Assembly (NCBI GenBank): GCA_903772945.1
Contig: CAICTM010000187.1
Location: 31,496 to 95,495, forward strand
DNA from: Seminavis robusta
Taxonomy: Eukaryota; Bacillariophyta; Bacillariophyceae; Naviculales; Naviculaceae
Reading direction: 5' to 3'
DNA: 64,000 nt
A program made the position numbers and the translations under genes. The notes under the pieces are model-generated. The model was not told the origin of the DNA. It made no database searches and saw only the letters and a program-made list of their open reading frames with translations. Positions 53,533-64,000 of this stretch are shown here, piece by piece (position 1 is the first letter of the stretch; the number at the start of each line of letters is the position of its first letter).

Positions 53533-54762
53533 TTACTTGCTTCCCTGTGCCGTCTTGTGGCCTGCTTGTCGGATTTTGGCATACGAGTAGAGGAATCCTC
53601 CACAGAGACTGACACAGATAAAGAACCATGTTTGTTGCGAGATCTCACTGTCAAACATGAGATATCCGAGCAATGCCACGGGAATCTTGTTGAGTGATCC
53701 GACGACGGCATAGGTGGTAGGGCCCGTGGTTTGGACACAGTTGAGTGCGGCAAAGTTGAGAAAGAATCCCATGAATCCTGCCACACAATTCTTGCCAAAG
53801 TAATCCAAGGTATGGAGGGCCCCGGTGGAGAAAAAGATGACAACTTCTCCCTTCATCATGGAGACTGGAAATAGAAAGACGGCACAGAGAAGATTGTTGA
53901 CAAACACCATTCCGAATTTGGACAGTTTGATGTGTTTGGTGGCGTATTTCATGTAGAGGACGTATCCTGCCGACGACACGCAATTGGCCGACATCCAGAA
54001 GAGTCCCATCCAACTGGAGGAGATATCATTCCATGCCGCCGCAATGGCTCCACTGAGTGTGACGGCAAAGGATGCAATGACGAGTGCTTCAACAGAGGCA
54101 CCAAAAAAGGTCAAATCTCCTGCGGCGACCATGATATTGGTAATATTCTTGAAGATGGTGACCATGGGTACCGAGTTGTGTTGCAAGGATGCCATTCCCG
54201 TAAAGAGCATGGCACAAAAAAAGAGATTGACGGGTACCCATAGTTTGATGGTTTCTACCGTCAGCTCGGGATATTCTACCCATCCCATTCGTTTGGAGAA
54301 ATCGACGCAAAAAACGGCAAATAGTGCCTGAAAGACAACCAGTAAAATATTCAAATCGATGGGTGTTTTGTCGCTGTAACTGGATGCCAGACTCTTATTG
54401 GTGAGCACCATGGAAACACTGCAGAAACTATACAGCAAGCACGCCGAAACGGCCTTGCCTTGCAGACTACTCGCGCTCATGCTGCTGTGGTTGCTGCTAG
54501 TATTGGTGGTATTGCTGGCTTTGGTGGGGGATGGGACGGGAGGATTCTTGGAGTGTAGTAGCGTGGGAGGTGATATCAGGTGACCGTGGTCTTGTTGCAA
54601 TTTGGCAGAGGACAGGGCATTGTGCCGTGCTTTGGGAGATCCATCCAAGCTGGCCAATTCCACATCGTCATAGTGATGACGGTCGCTGGAATCTTCTCCT
54701 TTGGGTGGGGCCATCTTGTTCTTCTTTGTCCTGTGGTGGTGAGAGTTGCTGCTGTGGTTCAT
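53533..54762 (-). CDS. GDP-mannose-type nucleotide-sugar transporter
   Basis: Minus-strand single-exon gene of 409 aa. The first ~95 residues are hydrophilic (Ser/His/Asn/Thr). About ten hydrophobic helices follow, as in drug/metabolite transporters. Diagnostic motifs for GDP-sugar transport are FKNITNIM in the middle and GSLNKIPVALLG near the end; the latter is the GALNK-type GDP-mannose signature of Vrg4/GONST. It probably exchanges GDP-mannose (or GDP-fucose) for GMP across the Golgi membrane to supply glycoprotein and polysaccharide synthesis. The alternative start at 54714 (MAPPK) would shorten the tail by 16 residues. Confidence 0.88.
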   Translation of the reverse strand: MNHSSNSHHHRTKKNKMAPPKGEDSSDRHHYDDVELASLDGSPKARHNALSSAKLQQDHGHLISPPTLLHSKNPPVPSPTKASNTTNTSSNHSSMSASSLQGKAVSACLLYSFCSVSMVLTNKSLASSYSDKTPIDLNILLVVFQALFAVFCVDFSKRMGWVEYPELTVETIKLWVPVNLFFCAMLFTGMASLQHNSVPMVTIFKNITNIMVAAGDLTFFGASVEALVIASFAVTLSGAIAAAWNDISSSWMGLFWMSANCVSSAGYVLYMKYATKHIKLSKFGMVFVNNLLCAVFLFPVSMMKGEVVIFFSTGALHTLDYFGKNCVAGFMGFFLNFAALNCVQTTGPTTYAVVGSLNKIPVALLGYLMFDSEISQQTWFFICVSLCGGFLYSYAKIRQAGHKTAQGSK

Positions 54763-56424
54763 AAAATGACTCTTTTTCTTTCTTCAAATATTGTGGTTCG
54801 TGGTGGAGGGGTATCTCAGCTACCTGTATACCGTAAAATGATAATGATGATGATGGACTTGCAATGTCGATCCAGGGTAATCTTCGTTTCGCGTGTCCGC
54901 TACCACAGTCACACTATCTCCTCGGTGGTTAGTCTGGTTGAAAGATCCTGCAGTCTTATCCGTGCTACCGTGTGCAATAATGTGCGTTACTCACTCCGTG
55001 GGTCCAACCAGTATGATCGTAGTTTTGACGGGTTTAGCTACAAGGGCAGCGTGGGCAGCGCACGCTGTCCAATTTTCGCCCGACTCGGACGTTTTGTTAC
55101 GAGGAGTTGACAATTTTTTTGAAATATTGGATGATCGATGAATCGAATGATCATTCCAATCGAATCGAATCGAATCGAATCGAATGAATGAGCATTTTCA
55201 ATAATATTTTCTGTCAAAAAAAGAGGGTAGCTTTCTTAGTCTACTACTAGTAGATCTATCTTTACAGCGAGTGTAAAGCTAAAAGTGCGAGATACCTTCC
55301 ACTTTCGCATGTTGGTAAAAGGTGCGAAGGGGGGTAAGGCATTTTGGACCTACCGTATCTTGAGAGCTTTCTGATACCGGAACCAGCACCTCCAAGGTTC
55401 GGAGTGAGGTGGGGTCGTGAATGTGCACCTCCTAAAGGTTGCGAGTCAGGTACGTATGGATCTGTAAGCTTTGAAGTTCGCCCTCGGTGAGCTATCGGGA
55501 CGCACGGAAACGTGATGCACCCAGAGAGGAGGTCCTTGCGGCCTAGATTTGTTTGGGTGGCGGTTTTGTCCTTTTTCACTCTTTTTTGTTAGAAATGTAT
55601 TGGAAATGATACCGGTAGCTAGCTAGCTTCATATAAAGGTACAGGTGGCATTAATTTAGTACCGTAAAACAAACTGACTATTTCGTCATTTTACCTTTTG
55701 CTAATAAAAAGTTCAAATTGCGATCCCCCCATCAACTCAATCAACTCCCGCAGCAATGGATCAAGGGAGCTATCAAGGGTTGACCGAACGCAGGTAACCA
55801 CGACCCCTCTTTCCTAGTAGTATTAGCACTGGGTGACAGTTCCCAGTTCAAAACACCATGCTGCGGTTTAAACCTTCTAAAGGTATGCTTGGAAAATCGT
55901 GAGAGGCTGCCCCGAAGCGGCCGAAATTCTTCTCTGGTGCCTAATCCTACCGTACGGAACCGGATGATAATCCTGAGTGACATGCAGTCTCGTCCTATCT
56001 GCCGGTGGAGGAGTCAGGAGCTTTTCAGTCCACCTGATTACAGAGAACCCATGCCATTTTCATGGAGGACTTCACAAGCTATCAGACCACAGTCATGTGA
56101 TAAACAAACTTCACGGAGCAGTTTCGTGCAAACTAGACTATCATTCATAGCATTGGAACAACTGGAGTTCCGCTCGGTAGCGCTCATTTTTTTATTTATA
56201 AAGTGGTTCACTAGACAATTTTCTATCGCAAAGTAGTAGTAGTGTAATCTTTTCATTGCCTCGCAGTAGTGCATTGTGTTTGAGGGAGTTTCGGTTCTGT
56301 ACATCGTTGTTGTTTCTGTTGCATTTTAGTTTTGAAGGCATTGTATTCTCCCTCTATTTGTAGTGCAGGAGCTGCTTGGACGAGTCGAGTCGAGTCGGGT
56401 CGCACCTCTTTCCGATGTGGCCAT
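54763..56424. other. Long intergenic region without supported gene
   Basis: About 1.66 kb with no coding region supported. It contains a CGAAT microsatellite at 55158-55190 similar to the one near 25.5 kb, and GGTACC/TACCGGTA-like palindromic words. ORFs such as 55262-55579 and 55889-56236 show no domain. Confidence 0.45.
55158..55190. repeat. CGAAT microsatellite
   Basis: Tandem CGAAT units, about five copies, between the nucleotide-sugar transporter and the prenyl synthase genes. Confidence 0.85.
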
Positions 56425-58136
56425 CTACTTCTTTCGTGTTACTACAGCATGAGTCAACCGAACCAAAGCATCACGCGATTCCGATTGTGGCAAGCGTAGC
56501 AGAGCATCCACCGCTCGCTACAGAGCAATCGAGGAGACGAGGCACATCATCGACAAGTTAAACAGGGTGAGGGAATGTTCTGAAAAAGAAGAGGACGACA
56601 CCACACGCCACGACGTACCTGTGCATGGAACTTGGCCAATTCCTTAGCCTTGTTCATGGCAGTGGGACTCTTATACAGTGCTTCGAGTGCAGCCTTCTTG
56701 TCGCCCTTCTGCTTGAATCGCCTCATGACGAGTGGTCGCAGGTGGGGAGCTTCTTGTGCAGCGTACAAGATTGGAGCTGTACTCAAACCCAAGTCCATGT
56801 CAGCCAGAGCCGGTTTACCCAGAACGGTGGCGGCAGCGGTGAAATCCAAAATGTCGTCTTGAATCTGATACGCCAGACCTAAGTGGAATCCAAATTCTTC
56901 ACAAGCCGTAGCAACGGTGGAGCCGTATGCATGCCCTCCGAGCAACGCTGTGGAGCGAGCAGCATAGCATATCAAGGAAGCAGTCTTGTAGTAGGATTTT
57001 CGAAGGTATGTTTCCATTTCCAGTAAAGTTTCTGGAGCACTCTTGAGCTGCATGATTTCTCCAGCAACCAGTGATTCCAGTGCAGTGGCCATGATCTGCA
57101 CAACGGCAGTATTTTCTAGTCGAGCAAGAAGTACAGATGCTCGGGCGAGAAGGTAATCCCCAGCGAGCACAGCAACCTTATTCGAATAGAGCTTGTGCAC
57201 AGCTTCACCACCACGACGTGTGTCGGCTTCATCCAGAACATCATCGTGAATCAACGAGGCTACGTGAATCATTTCGACAATTTGTCCCAGTTGCGCCTGC
57301 TTTCGCCACACATCGGATCCTTTGTGGTTTTCTGGTGTGATCATCCCCCCCTCTACATCAATTTTGGACGCTCCACTCCATTGCCATCCGGCTACACCTC
57401 CAGTCTTTTCAAAGTCTGACGGATCTTTGTTGAGCAAAAATTCAGAAGTGAATGTTTCCCCGTCATCTTGGAGGATTGCCTCCGGTTCAGCAGCAGCCAC
57501 TGCCTTTGCTACCAGCTGAACAATGGTGGGACGAAATCGTTTTCCATGTCTCTTTTCAAAGAAATGCTTTGCTGCCATGGATAGAATGGGCTGGTCAGAA
57601 GAAACCAACTCGGAAATTGAGTCAGCGAAGGGCTTGAGTTCCTTCTCGACCATTTTGAAGGGATCAGGAAGAGTTTCAATCTTTCTGCTACCTCCCAGCC
57701 CCTTATACTCCGCGAGTTGTTCCCCTTCCATGGTATCCTCGTCACCATTCTTCAAGACACTGCCGTCTCGTAGACAGTTTCCGCTGGTGAGCTCAGGCAC
57801 TGTGCCTCCTTCTTCCTCCGTCAACATTTGGAATAATTCATAACTGGGTGTCAATTTCATTGTTGTGGTAGAGTGACTGAGTGCCTCGGCTTCTTCTGAC
57901 ACAACGACAGGCTTTGGACGGCTGGCTGCAATACTGCTAGTGCTAACCTTGTCAAAAGTCGCCGTCATGGCGATTTCATGGGTAGAATCTCGTTGAGCCA
58001 GGGTGCTGGGACGCCATTGCTGATTGTTCGAGCCTGAGAAAGCTTCTGCTTGAAGTGCCAACAGAGCAGTGGCAAAAACAAATCGTCCTGGAAACACGAG
58101 GCTTCTCCTTCTGGAATTCTGGGTAGATTGAGGCAT
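56425..58136 (-). CDS. Polyprenyl diphosphate synthase (solanesyl type), plastid-targeted
   Basis: Minus strand, two exons: 56619-58136 and 56425-56517, intron 101 nt, phase 0; 536 aa. The last 30 residues (RAVDALLRLPQSE and onward) are encoded by the short second exon and match the normal C-terminus of the family. The first ~33 residues form a signal peptide ending LQAEAFSGS, an ASAFAP-like plastid signal. The core carries ALIHDDVLDEADTRRGG-type FARM (about 295) and QIQDDILDF SARM (about 425), the aspartate motifs binding Mg and allylic diphosphate. It condenses isopentenyl diphosphate into the long side chain of plastoquinone or ubiquinone. A ~65-residue insert (about 215-280, TFTSEFLLNKD through GMITPENHKG) separates the first helices from the FARM and is not usual for the family. 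Confidence 0.9.
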
Positions 58137-59556
58137 TTTGATGATAATTGGCTACGCTGGTGGCGGGATAACGGAGTATGGTATTGTCTATGGGTATATA
58201 CCACAGGAGGAAAGCACGAAAAACAGAGCAGGTTAGGCCACAAAGAACAAATACCTCAACTCGACGACCAGTTCGTCTTCTAGCGCTACCAGAACACGAG
58301 CAGCAGCAATGCATACCTGAACAAGAACCTCAGCGACAATTAAGCTTGTGAGGAAAGATTTGCAACACAATCTGCTTTATAGCAAAGACTACACTGTGTA
58401 CTTTTTGCTGACTCGACTCCAGATAGTGTAAGACTACCACCGAGTTTTCTTCTGGCTGTTCTTCTGGTCAGTGCAGACGTCGTCGTTGTTATCAAGGCTC
58501 CATCAAAGGGAGAAGGTCGAAGGCAAGGCAAGGAGTCAGCGGAGAGCAATGGTGGCAAGTGTACGTGGTTTCAAAGCCCTCTCCTTTTGGTTTCCTCCAA
58601 TGAGCTGTATGACGTCAGAGCTAATTGGGCATTCGTACTCACATGGCTTTCGTACGAGCCAGTACACGTGTTACGGATCTTTTCTGGTACAACATCTACG
58701 GCCATGTTTCCCGACGCACACTTCTCTAGCTATTTTTGTTGACGAAGGGGCTGAGATGGGTAGCATTTTCAAAGACAGGGAGGGTAGGAACAAAGTTCTC
58801 TGTGATGATGGTGGGCAGCCAACGCAGAGGAGGGTGGCTATCAGAACAAAAATCAGATGGATCTTTCTCCCATGCCTGGAATCTTCGTTGAAAGACACAG
58901 CATTGACACTATTGTGCAGATGTCCGTCAAGTTACAGTATGGGACTGATTCATTTTTTTGGCCCAGCAGTGAACTTGTTTCCACTGAACGTTTGCTCTTT
59001 CTTGCCTCTGATATGCAGCTACTGCACCGGAAGAATGCTAGGCTTCGTGTTGTTCGGCGACACGAATGCCTTCCTGTTCTGCAGGACAAGAAGGGTTTAT
59101 ACCTTCCCGTCCAGGCTGATCCCTGGCCCAGATACCGGTAGATAGCTACTTGCTGGTACTACGGTCTCAACAGTGACGAGCACAACAACGGTACCAGTGC
59201 GATAGCAATGCTGCTTGAATCGAATCTACGTGCCCTCCTCTTCAGCAGGCAAAGACGTTTCATACAATCACGTCCAAGCTGTCGAGATACTATTGGAGAT
59301 TGTGGCAGGAAGGAAAAGGGCAACGAACAGGGTTCTACCGGTACCTACGGCAACGGAATGTATCAAAAGATGTTGCTATTGTTCGCCACATTGTTATATT
59401 GGCATTTATGCTACTACTTTCTGTCAACTTTAAAGAGATATAGGTTTCTAAGAATCGCACTAGAGATAGATTCCGGTTCCACTGTAAGATTGATTGTTTG
59501 CGCTGCTGTGTAATGTTGGTCTGGTCTGTTCGTAATGCTGTGGGCAAATCAAATGC
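58137..59556. other. Intergenic region without supported gene
   Basis: About 1.42 kb. The plus-strand ORF 58471-59145 starts at GTG and has no recognisable domain; it is not called as a gene. No RNA gene was seen. Confidence 0.4.
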
Positions 59557-62292
59557 TTAGGTGCCTTCCGAAAGAGTTTCGCTTTCTGTAATGGTCTCCA
59601 CAGTAGAGGGGCTTTCGCGGTCGTCTCCAGGTAAAGCTGATTGCTTTCGACGAGTTGAAGCCGAAGGAGACAGCCCAGGTGCCACTTCCTTCAAGGAGGA
59701 ACAAAGATTCGTCCCTTCGCCGTAAAACCCAGGAGATTGCTTGAAATGAGCCGGCAAGTGGCCATTCGCGGGCGAGTAGCCGTACCCATAATTGAAAGCA
59801 AAGTTTGCCTGAGGCGACATCAAAAACTGTGTAGCGGGAGAGGGAGGGCCATACTGCAAATGACAAAGACACACAAGTTTAGAAAGGCTGAAGTTGAACA
59901 GCATAAGAATCACCACTGTAACACTTACATTGCTGACTGGACCGTATCCATAGTACTGAGACCCCCTCAAAAGAAGTGGCTGGGCCGCTCCTACTGCACC
60001 CTCTTCGCCTCCTTCCTCTGGCGACATCAACGGATGGTGGTTCTCCTTGACATGTGTTTGTGGTGTCGAAAGACCCATGGCAATCGTAGCGTCCAAGTGT
60101 CCCCAATAGGGAGAACGAGGTGTCTTGGACGGATCATACTTGTAGGGAGTCTGCGCTCCCGCTGCCATGGCATTCGTTCCATCCATCTGAGTTCCACCAT
60201 TCTCCTGGATCGTATGCTGCTGCCCTTGATGATGAGGGGCAGGCGACGAATGGTGAGGAGACTTGGGAGTAGGTGGCACCCCATAGTATCCACCCATTTC
60301 ATCATGTTGCATGCCATACGCCATGCTGGGATCCACAGGAGCGTGTCCAAAAAAGCCAAGACCAGCATGTTCGGGATGGTATGGGGCATGCATAGGATAC
60401 ATGCCGTGATGGTCACCCGCCGCCGCCATGTTGGGATCATATCCAGCTCCCGGGCCGTGGGAATGATCGTACCCATGAGGATGGTGGTAAGCAGGAGGGT
60501 AGTAGGGGCCATTGGGGCCTGGTGGTGCACCGTACATGCCAAATTCCGAAAAGGCTTCACTCGACAAGGAGGAATGCACGCTAGCGTCATCCCCGAATGG
60601 ATACTGGTGAGGGTGGTGTCCCTGATGCCATCCTTGGCCCCACCACTGATGCGGATACGAGTATCCAAGCCGAGGACGACGAATTCCAGTGCCACGATGG
60701 CCTTGTCCTCCGACACCGACGTGGTTGGGAACTTGGTGCATGTGGGGTGGAAGGTTTTCCATTCCATGGCGAGGATGATGGGGAGGTCGCGAAGTGGGTG
60801 GCTTGCCGCCATGCTTCTGACGGTCTTGTTCCGATCCCAATTCCATCTGAGATCTCGCCGCAGCCATGGCCCGAAGAAACTGCTCATCAATCTGACTGCG
60901 CAACAGTGGACTCTCCACATCGCCATGTTCCGCCAATGGTCGCAAGTGGAGCTGTGCCACCAACATGCGCAAATTGGTCTGCGCCGTGGCTCGGGTATCG
61001 GTCCACCCGGTAAAGTGCTGCAAGCAGCCCATCCATTCCTCCGAATCAAAGAGGGAGACAGTAGCCAAATGGTCCGAGACGGCACATACTTCCTCCCTCA
61101 AAAAGGCCGCAACGGGAGATACCGACATTTTGACATCCACTCCATTCCTCTTGAGCTTTTTGATGCACTTGGCCAAGAATTTGTGGTAGTGAATGAGGGG
61201 CCACAGGTACCTTTATTAAGTAGAGCAATAGCAAGATATGTGAGTCGTATGTAATGAGCCAGTCATTGCTAGTGGCAGTAGTAGCACAACAGTAACTTAC
61301 CTCCATCGCTTGTTGTGACTCTTGGGTTCGATCCAAGGGTTCTTTCCACTCTTGGCCTCCCACCAACTACGGGATGGCTTCCAGAGCTGTGTGCGACTGC
61401 CACTAGAGAGCGACGCGAGAGGGTTTTCGTACTCTCGCTCGCCCATGGCCTGCAAAAAGGTGGGAGGACACGCCTGAATGGGACGGATTTCATCATCTCC
61501 CCTCGTCTCAATTGCCGATAGCAACCAACGCTCCTCATCAATCAATGCCGCCGAGATCATGGAACTGGAAATATCCGAACGATTGGCAGATGGTCCCTTG
61601 ACAGCTTCCACCAAAGGAGAGCATTCTTCCTGCATATCTTCCGGAGCCCGGTTCAAACCGGAATCGTCATTGGCGGCCATGGCACTGGCTTCCTTGTTAA
61701 TGTCATGAATGACACCATAAAAGGAGACCCGGTTAATCACCGCTTGCGACAAGTCTCTCTGGAGATCCTTGTGCAACGAAAAGTAGGGAAGAGGAGCCCC
61801 CTCTGACTTTGGAGACTCCTCGGGTGATGCTGGATGCAAATCCGCCACTCCGGTGGGAGAAATCATATTGGTCGAGACTTGATTCTTGTCCGAATCCATG
61901 CATGTCTTCATGGCCGGTGTTCCGTGTTCGGGTGCGGCAATGTAGAGTTCCTCAAAGGCTTCCGACAAGTTGCGTCGAGGTACTTGATCAGCAGATGGCC
62001 CGTCCGTTTTTTGGTCAAGTGTGGCAGATCCGTCCATAGTCGTGGCACTCGTCGCTGCAATGACACCACTGGAATCCGTGGGCAATGATCGGAGCAACGC
62101 AGATCCACTATCGGAAGAGGATTTGGTAACACTACTATTGCTCTTGTTGTCACTGGCCGTGGCGGAAGAAGTAGAAGCAGAAGAGGCAGAAGAAGATGGA
62201 AGCGCCAAAGTACCGGTAGAATCAGCAGTGGTCGAAGAATGAGGCATTGGATTGACCGATCCGCCGAAGTGAGACCAAGGAGTGGGGTTCAT
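59557..62292 (-). CDS. Conserved-looking protein of unknown function, His/Pro-rich C-terminus
   Basis: Minus strand, three exons: 61301-62292, 59929-61210 and 59557-59853; frames kept, 856 aa. Exon 1 is Ser/Thr-rich, then becomes well structured toward its end (WKPSRSWWEAKSGKNPW). This joins across the 90-nt intron to YLWPLIHYHKFLAKCIKKLK. The block of about 100 residues that follows (GVDVKMSVSPVAAFLREEV onward) looks like the functional core. The C-terminal half is rich in His, Pro, Gly and Tyr with low complexity. I do not recognise a named family. The last intron (59854-59928, 75 nt) is a multiple of three with no stop, so its retention would add 25 residues in frame. Confidence 0.72.
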
Positions 62293-62889
62293 GTTGGCCC
62301 TTGTTTCTTCTCTTTCTCTTTCGTTGCTACCGATTGACTGGGAGAAAACACGCTGGAAAAAGAATGCGGAATTGTCACGCTGAACTGAAAGAGGGCCGCC
62401 GTGGAGATTGTCTCTTTATATTGATGATGGAGTCTCTATTAATACCAACACTAGCATGTGCGTGCCAACAAACTACCTCTACTGAAACCTTTTTCTCGGC
62501 CACAACTGACTGATAATGGCTGTTGGTTTGATGGGTTGTGTGCACTGTCTGCTGTGTCTGTTTCGTGTATTCCAAGCGATCAACCACTTGCACGAGAAAT
62601 TTTGTGTGTGTGTTACCGCGTGTCAGGAGAAGCGTGGAGCAAGCCGCGCCAAATTTGAATTTCGGGACTCGTGTAGCATTTTTAACCGGTAGCCTAGTAA
62701 ACCTGACGGACAACAAGGGAGGATCAATCCGAATGGTTTCGATTGCACTCGGCACCAGAACTGTGGCTTGATGGGTTGACTCTGTCAATCCCAGTAAATT
62801 ATATTTAGAATACTCACTTTTTGCTGCAATTGATAAATTCAAGCCTTCGCACCAAAATCGATTACATTAATAACACTCCAACGACGACC
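62293..62889. other. Intergenic, upstream of the last ORF
   Basis: No coding region is supported. Short overlapping ORFs are present without domains. Confidence 0.35.
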
Positions 62890-63714
62890 ATGAAGCCATT
62901 CCACCCACATACAGGAAATACAATAGGTGTCCAAACATCACCAACAACTACCCAACACCATTGGTACAGAAACCCATCTTCAGAGATACCGTGGAGTCCC
63001 CACAATTGGGATGAGAACTCGACCCAAACCATGACGCCACTCAACTTCGAGGATACTTCTAGTATTGATACCTTTCCCCTGGCCACCTTTCACACAGACT
63101 CTCTACAACCAGACACAACAACAACACCTGACTGGCAGAGACTCAACACAATCATAAATCAACGATCCACAGAGCTCGCCACAACCAGAACCCTGCTGTC
63201 ACCGAAAAATTCTTCGAGCTACCAACTACCATTGGATAGCAGGACAACTCGAGCATCCCCTAACTCGAACCAACTATCATTGGGAAGTTCCGTGCCAAAC
63301 CATCTATGTGCCTACTCCAACAGATATCGTCCTTTGGATGACATCTCCATGAGCAGCCTAGACACATTGGTTTCCACTACAATGATGACTGACGACCATT
63401 CTTTGCAAGACACCTTCAGCATTTCCACAATCTCCGACTTTAGTTTCGAAGAACACAACAACCCTGGCTTCACACACACCACACCACCTCACGATAATGC
63501 GATGGGCACAACCGACATTGTCACTACTCCAATACACCCAGAACCTACAAATCTCTCACTTACGGATGAGGTACACCGAATAGTGACAGGAACCAGCCAA
63601 AAGTTTGTCCCCCCCACCTTGTCGCTTGGCATGACCAACTCAGATGTCGTCAAGCAACTCAGCAAGCACCATGGTCCTGTTTCAATGCCAACGAGGCCAA
63701 TCAGGCAAACGTAG
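62890..63714 (+). CDS. Ser/Thr/Asn-rich hypothetical protein
   Basis: ORF of 274 aa from the first true ATG (62890). Composition is strongly A- and C-rich on the coding strand, unlike neighbouring genes, giving a Thr/Ser/Pro/Asn-rich, probably disordered protein. A weakly ordered stretch lies near the end (VHRIVTGTSQKFVPPTL, then MTNSDVVKQLSKHH). The family is not recognised. It could be the N-terminal part of a retroelement or another mobile-element protein, but no such domain is visible in this window. Confidence 0.42.
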   Translation: MKPFHPHTGNTIGVQTSPTTTQHHWYRNPSSEIPWSPHNWDENSTQTMTPLNFEDTSSIDTFPLATFHTDSLQPDTTTTPDWQRLNTIINQRSTELATTRTLLSPKNSSSYQLPLDSRTTRASPNSNQLSLGSSVPNHLCAYSNRYRPLDDISMSSLDTLVSTTMMTDDHSLQDTFSISTISDFSFEEHNNPGFTHTTPPHDNAMGTTDIVTTPIHPEPTNLSLTDEVHRIVTGTSQKFVPPTLSLGMTNSDVVKQLSKHHGPVSMPTRPIRQT

Positions 63715-64000
63715 CTCAATCCGATGACATGCCACTCATCAAGTTCACATCCGCTCTCAGCTAAGTAAGATTTGCACTTCATATGTCCACATCAGAATAC
63801 AATACAGGACTAACGACCAGCACCTCAACCACCACATTCAATTCTAGCTCTTCCATCATATCTGCACTACCAGTTTGGTCTCAACCAACCAACCTCAAAC
63901 CCACCCGCTGTGTGGAACGCAACAAGGCAGCAATGACTTGAATCTGTCTCCTAAGTCTTGCATCTGATAGACTAGTGCTCAATATGGTTTATGCCTACCA
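63715..64000. other. Window end, same A/C-rich composition
   Basis: The composition of the preceding ORF continues to the window end, but the frame is closed by stops. No gene is called. Confidence 0.35.

Noticed and set aside
58471-59145. 224-codon plus-strand ORF
   Set aside because: It starts at GTG, has no recognisable domain, and has mixed composition typical of chance reading frames.
59737-61254. 505-codon plus-strand ORF
   Set aside because: It lies antisense to the His/Pro-rich exon, whose biased composition keeps the opposite frame open; the minus strand has good splice junctions and an ATG.

Overview
This is a nuclear window from a eukaryotic alga, most likely a pennate diatom or a close photosynthetic stramenopile. 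The evidence is: short GT-AG introns (68-105 nt); several plastid-type N-termini with a signal peptide followed by an ASAFAP-like Ala/Phe site (EF4/LepA, TIC110, an ABC-F ATPase, a polyprenyl synthase); a fused UDP-glucose pyrophosphorylase/phosphoglucomutase; and a His/Pro-rich protein with WRKY19-like Cys/His repeats. No operons, CRISPR arrays or rRNA genes were seen.

Layout. 1-2 kb: GNAT-PhzF fusion gene. 2.4-4.65 kb: repeat block (68-bp minisatellite, a ~500-bp MITE with TA target duplication, a 445-bp tandem duplication, a 38-bp tandem pair). 4.8-7.4 kb: NUP88-like nucleoporin. 8.8-11.4 kb: Cys/His-repeat protein. 12-14.4 kb: CLC anion transporter (minus). 14.9-15.6 kb: small orphan membrane protein whose first exon is 27 nt. 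16-16.7 kb: first of three decayed von Willebrand type D (VWD) relics. 16.7-19.2 kb and 19.9-23.6 kb: divergent plastid genes for EF4/LepA and TIC110. 23.6-26.3 kb: gene-poor stretch with a candidate circularly permuted tRNA-Arg(ACG) gene and a large fold-back palindrome. 26.3-29.8 kb: UGP/PGM. 30.4-33 kb: AIG1-like large GTPase. 33.5-34.6 kb: two orphan ORFs. 34.7-38.3 kb: intact 1203-aa DDE (pogo/Tigger-like) transposase. 38.9-41.9 kb: plastid ABC-F ATPase. 42.6-43.2 kb: second VWD relic. 43.3-45.6 kb: RCC1-repeat protein. 45.8-47.7 kb: EDR2-C (DUF1336) membrane protein. 47.9-48.1 kb: third VWD relic. 48.2-50.5 kb: Msp1/ATAD1-like AAA ATPase. 50.8-53 kb: S10 serine carboxypeptidase. 53.5-54.8 kb: GDP-mannose-type nucleotide-sugar transporter. 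56.4-58.1 kb: plastid polyprenyl diphosphate synthase. 59.6-62.3 kb: conserved-looking protein of unknown function. 62.9-63.7 kb: Ser/Thr-rich ORF.

The genes are mostly unrelated housekeeping functions. The clearest functional theme is plastid biogenesis (translation factor EF4, import/scaffold TIC110, ABC-F ribosome factor, prenyl-chain synthesis) together with carbohydrate and nucleotide-sugar metabolism (UGP/PGM, GDP-sugar transport).

The most exciting item is the tRNA-Arg(ACG) at about 24.15-24.26 kb. Its 3' half lies upstream of its 5' half. The two halves form complete acceptor and anticodon stems, and their outer flanks pair into a bulge-helix-bulge-like structure, as expected for a permuted tRNA gene matured through a circular intermediate. 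Exon models were built by hand from splice consensus and reading-frame phase; all junctions given keep the frame.
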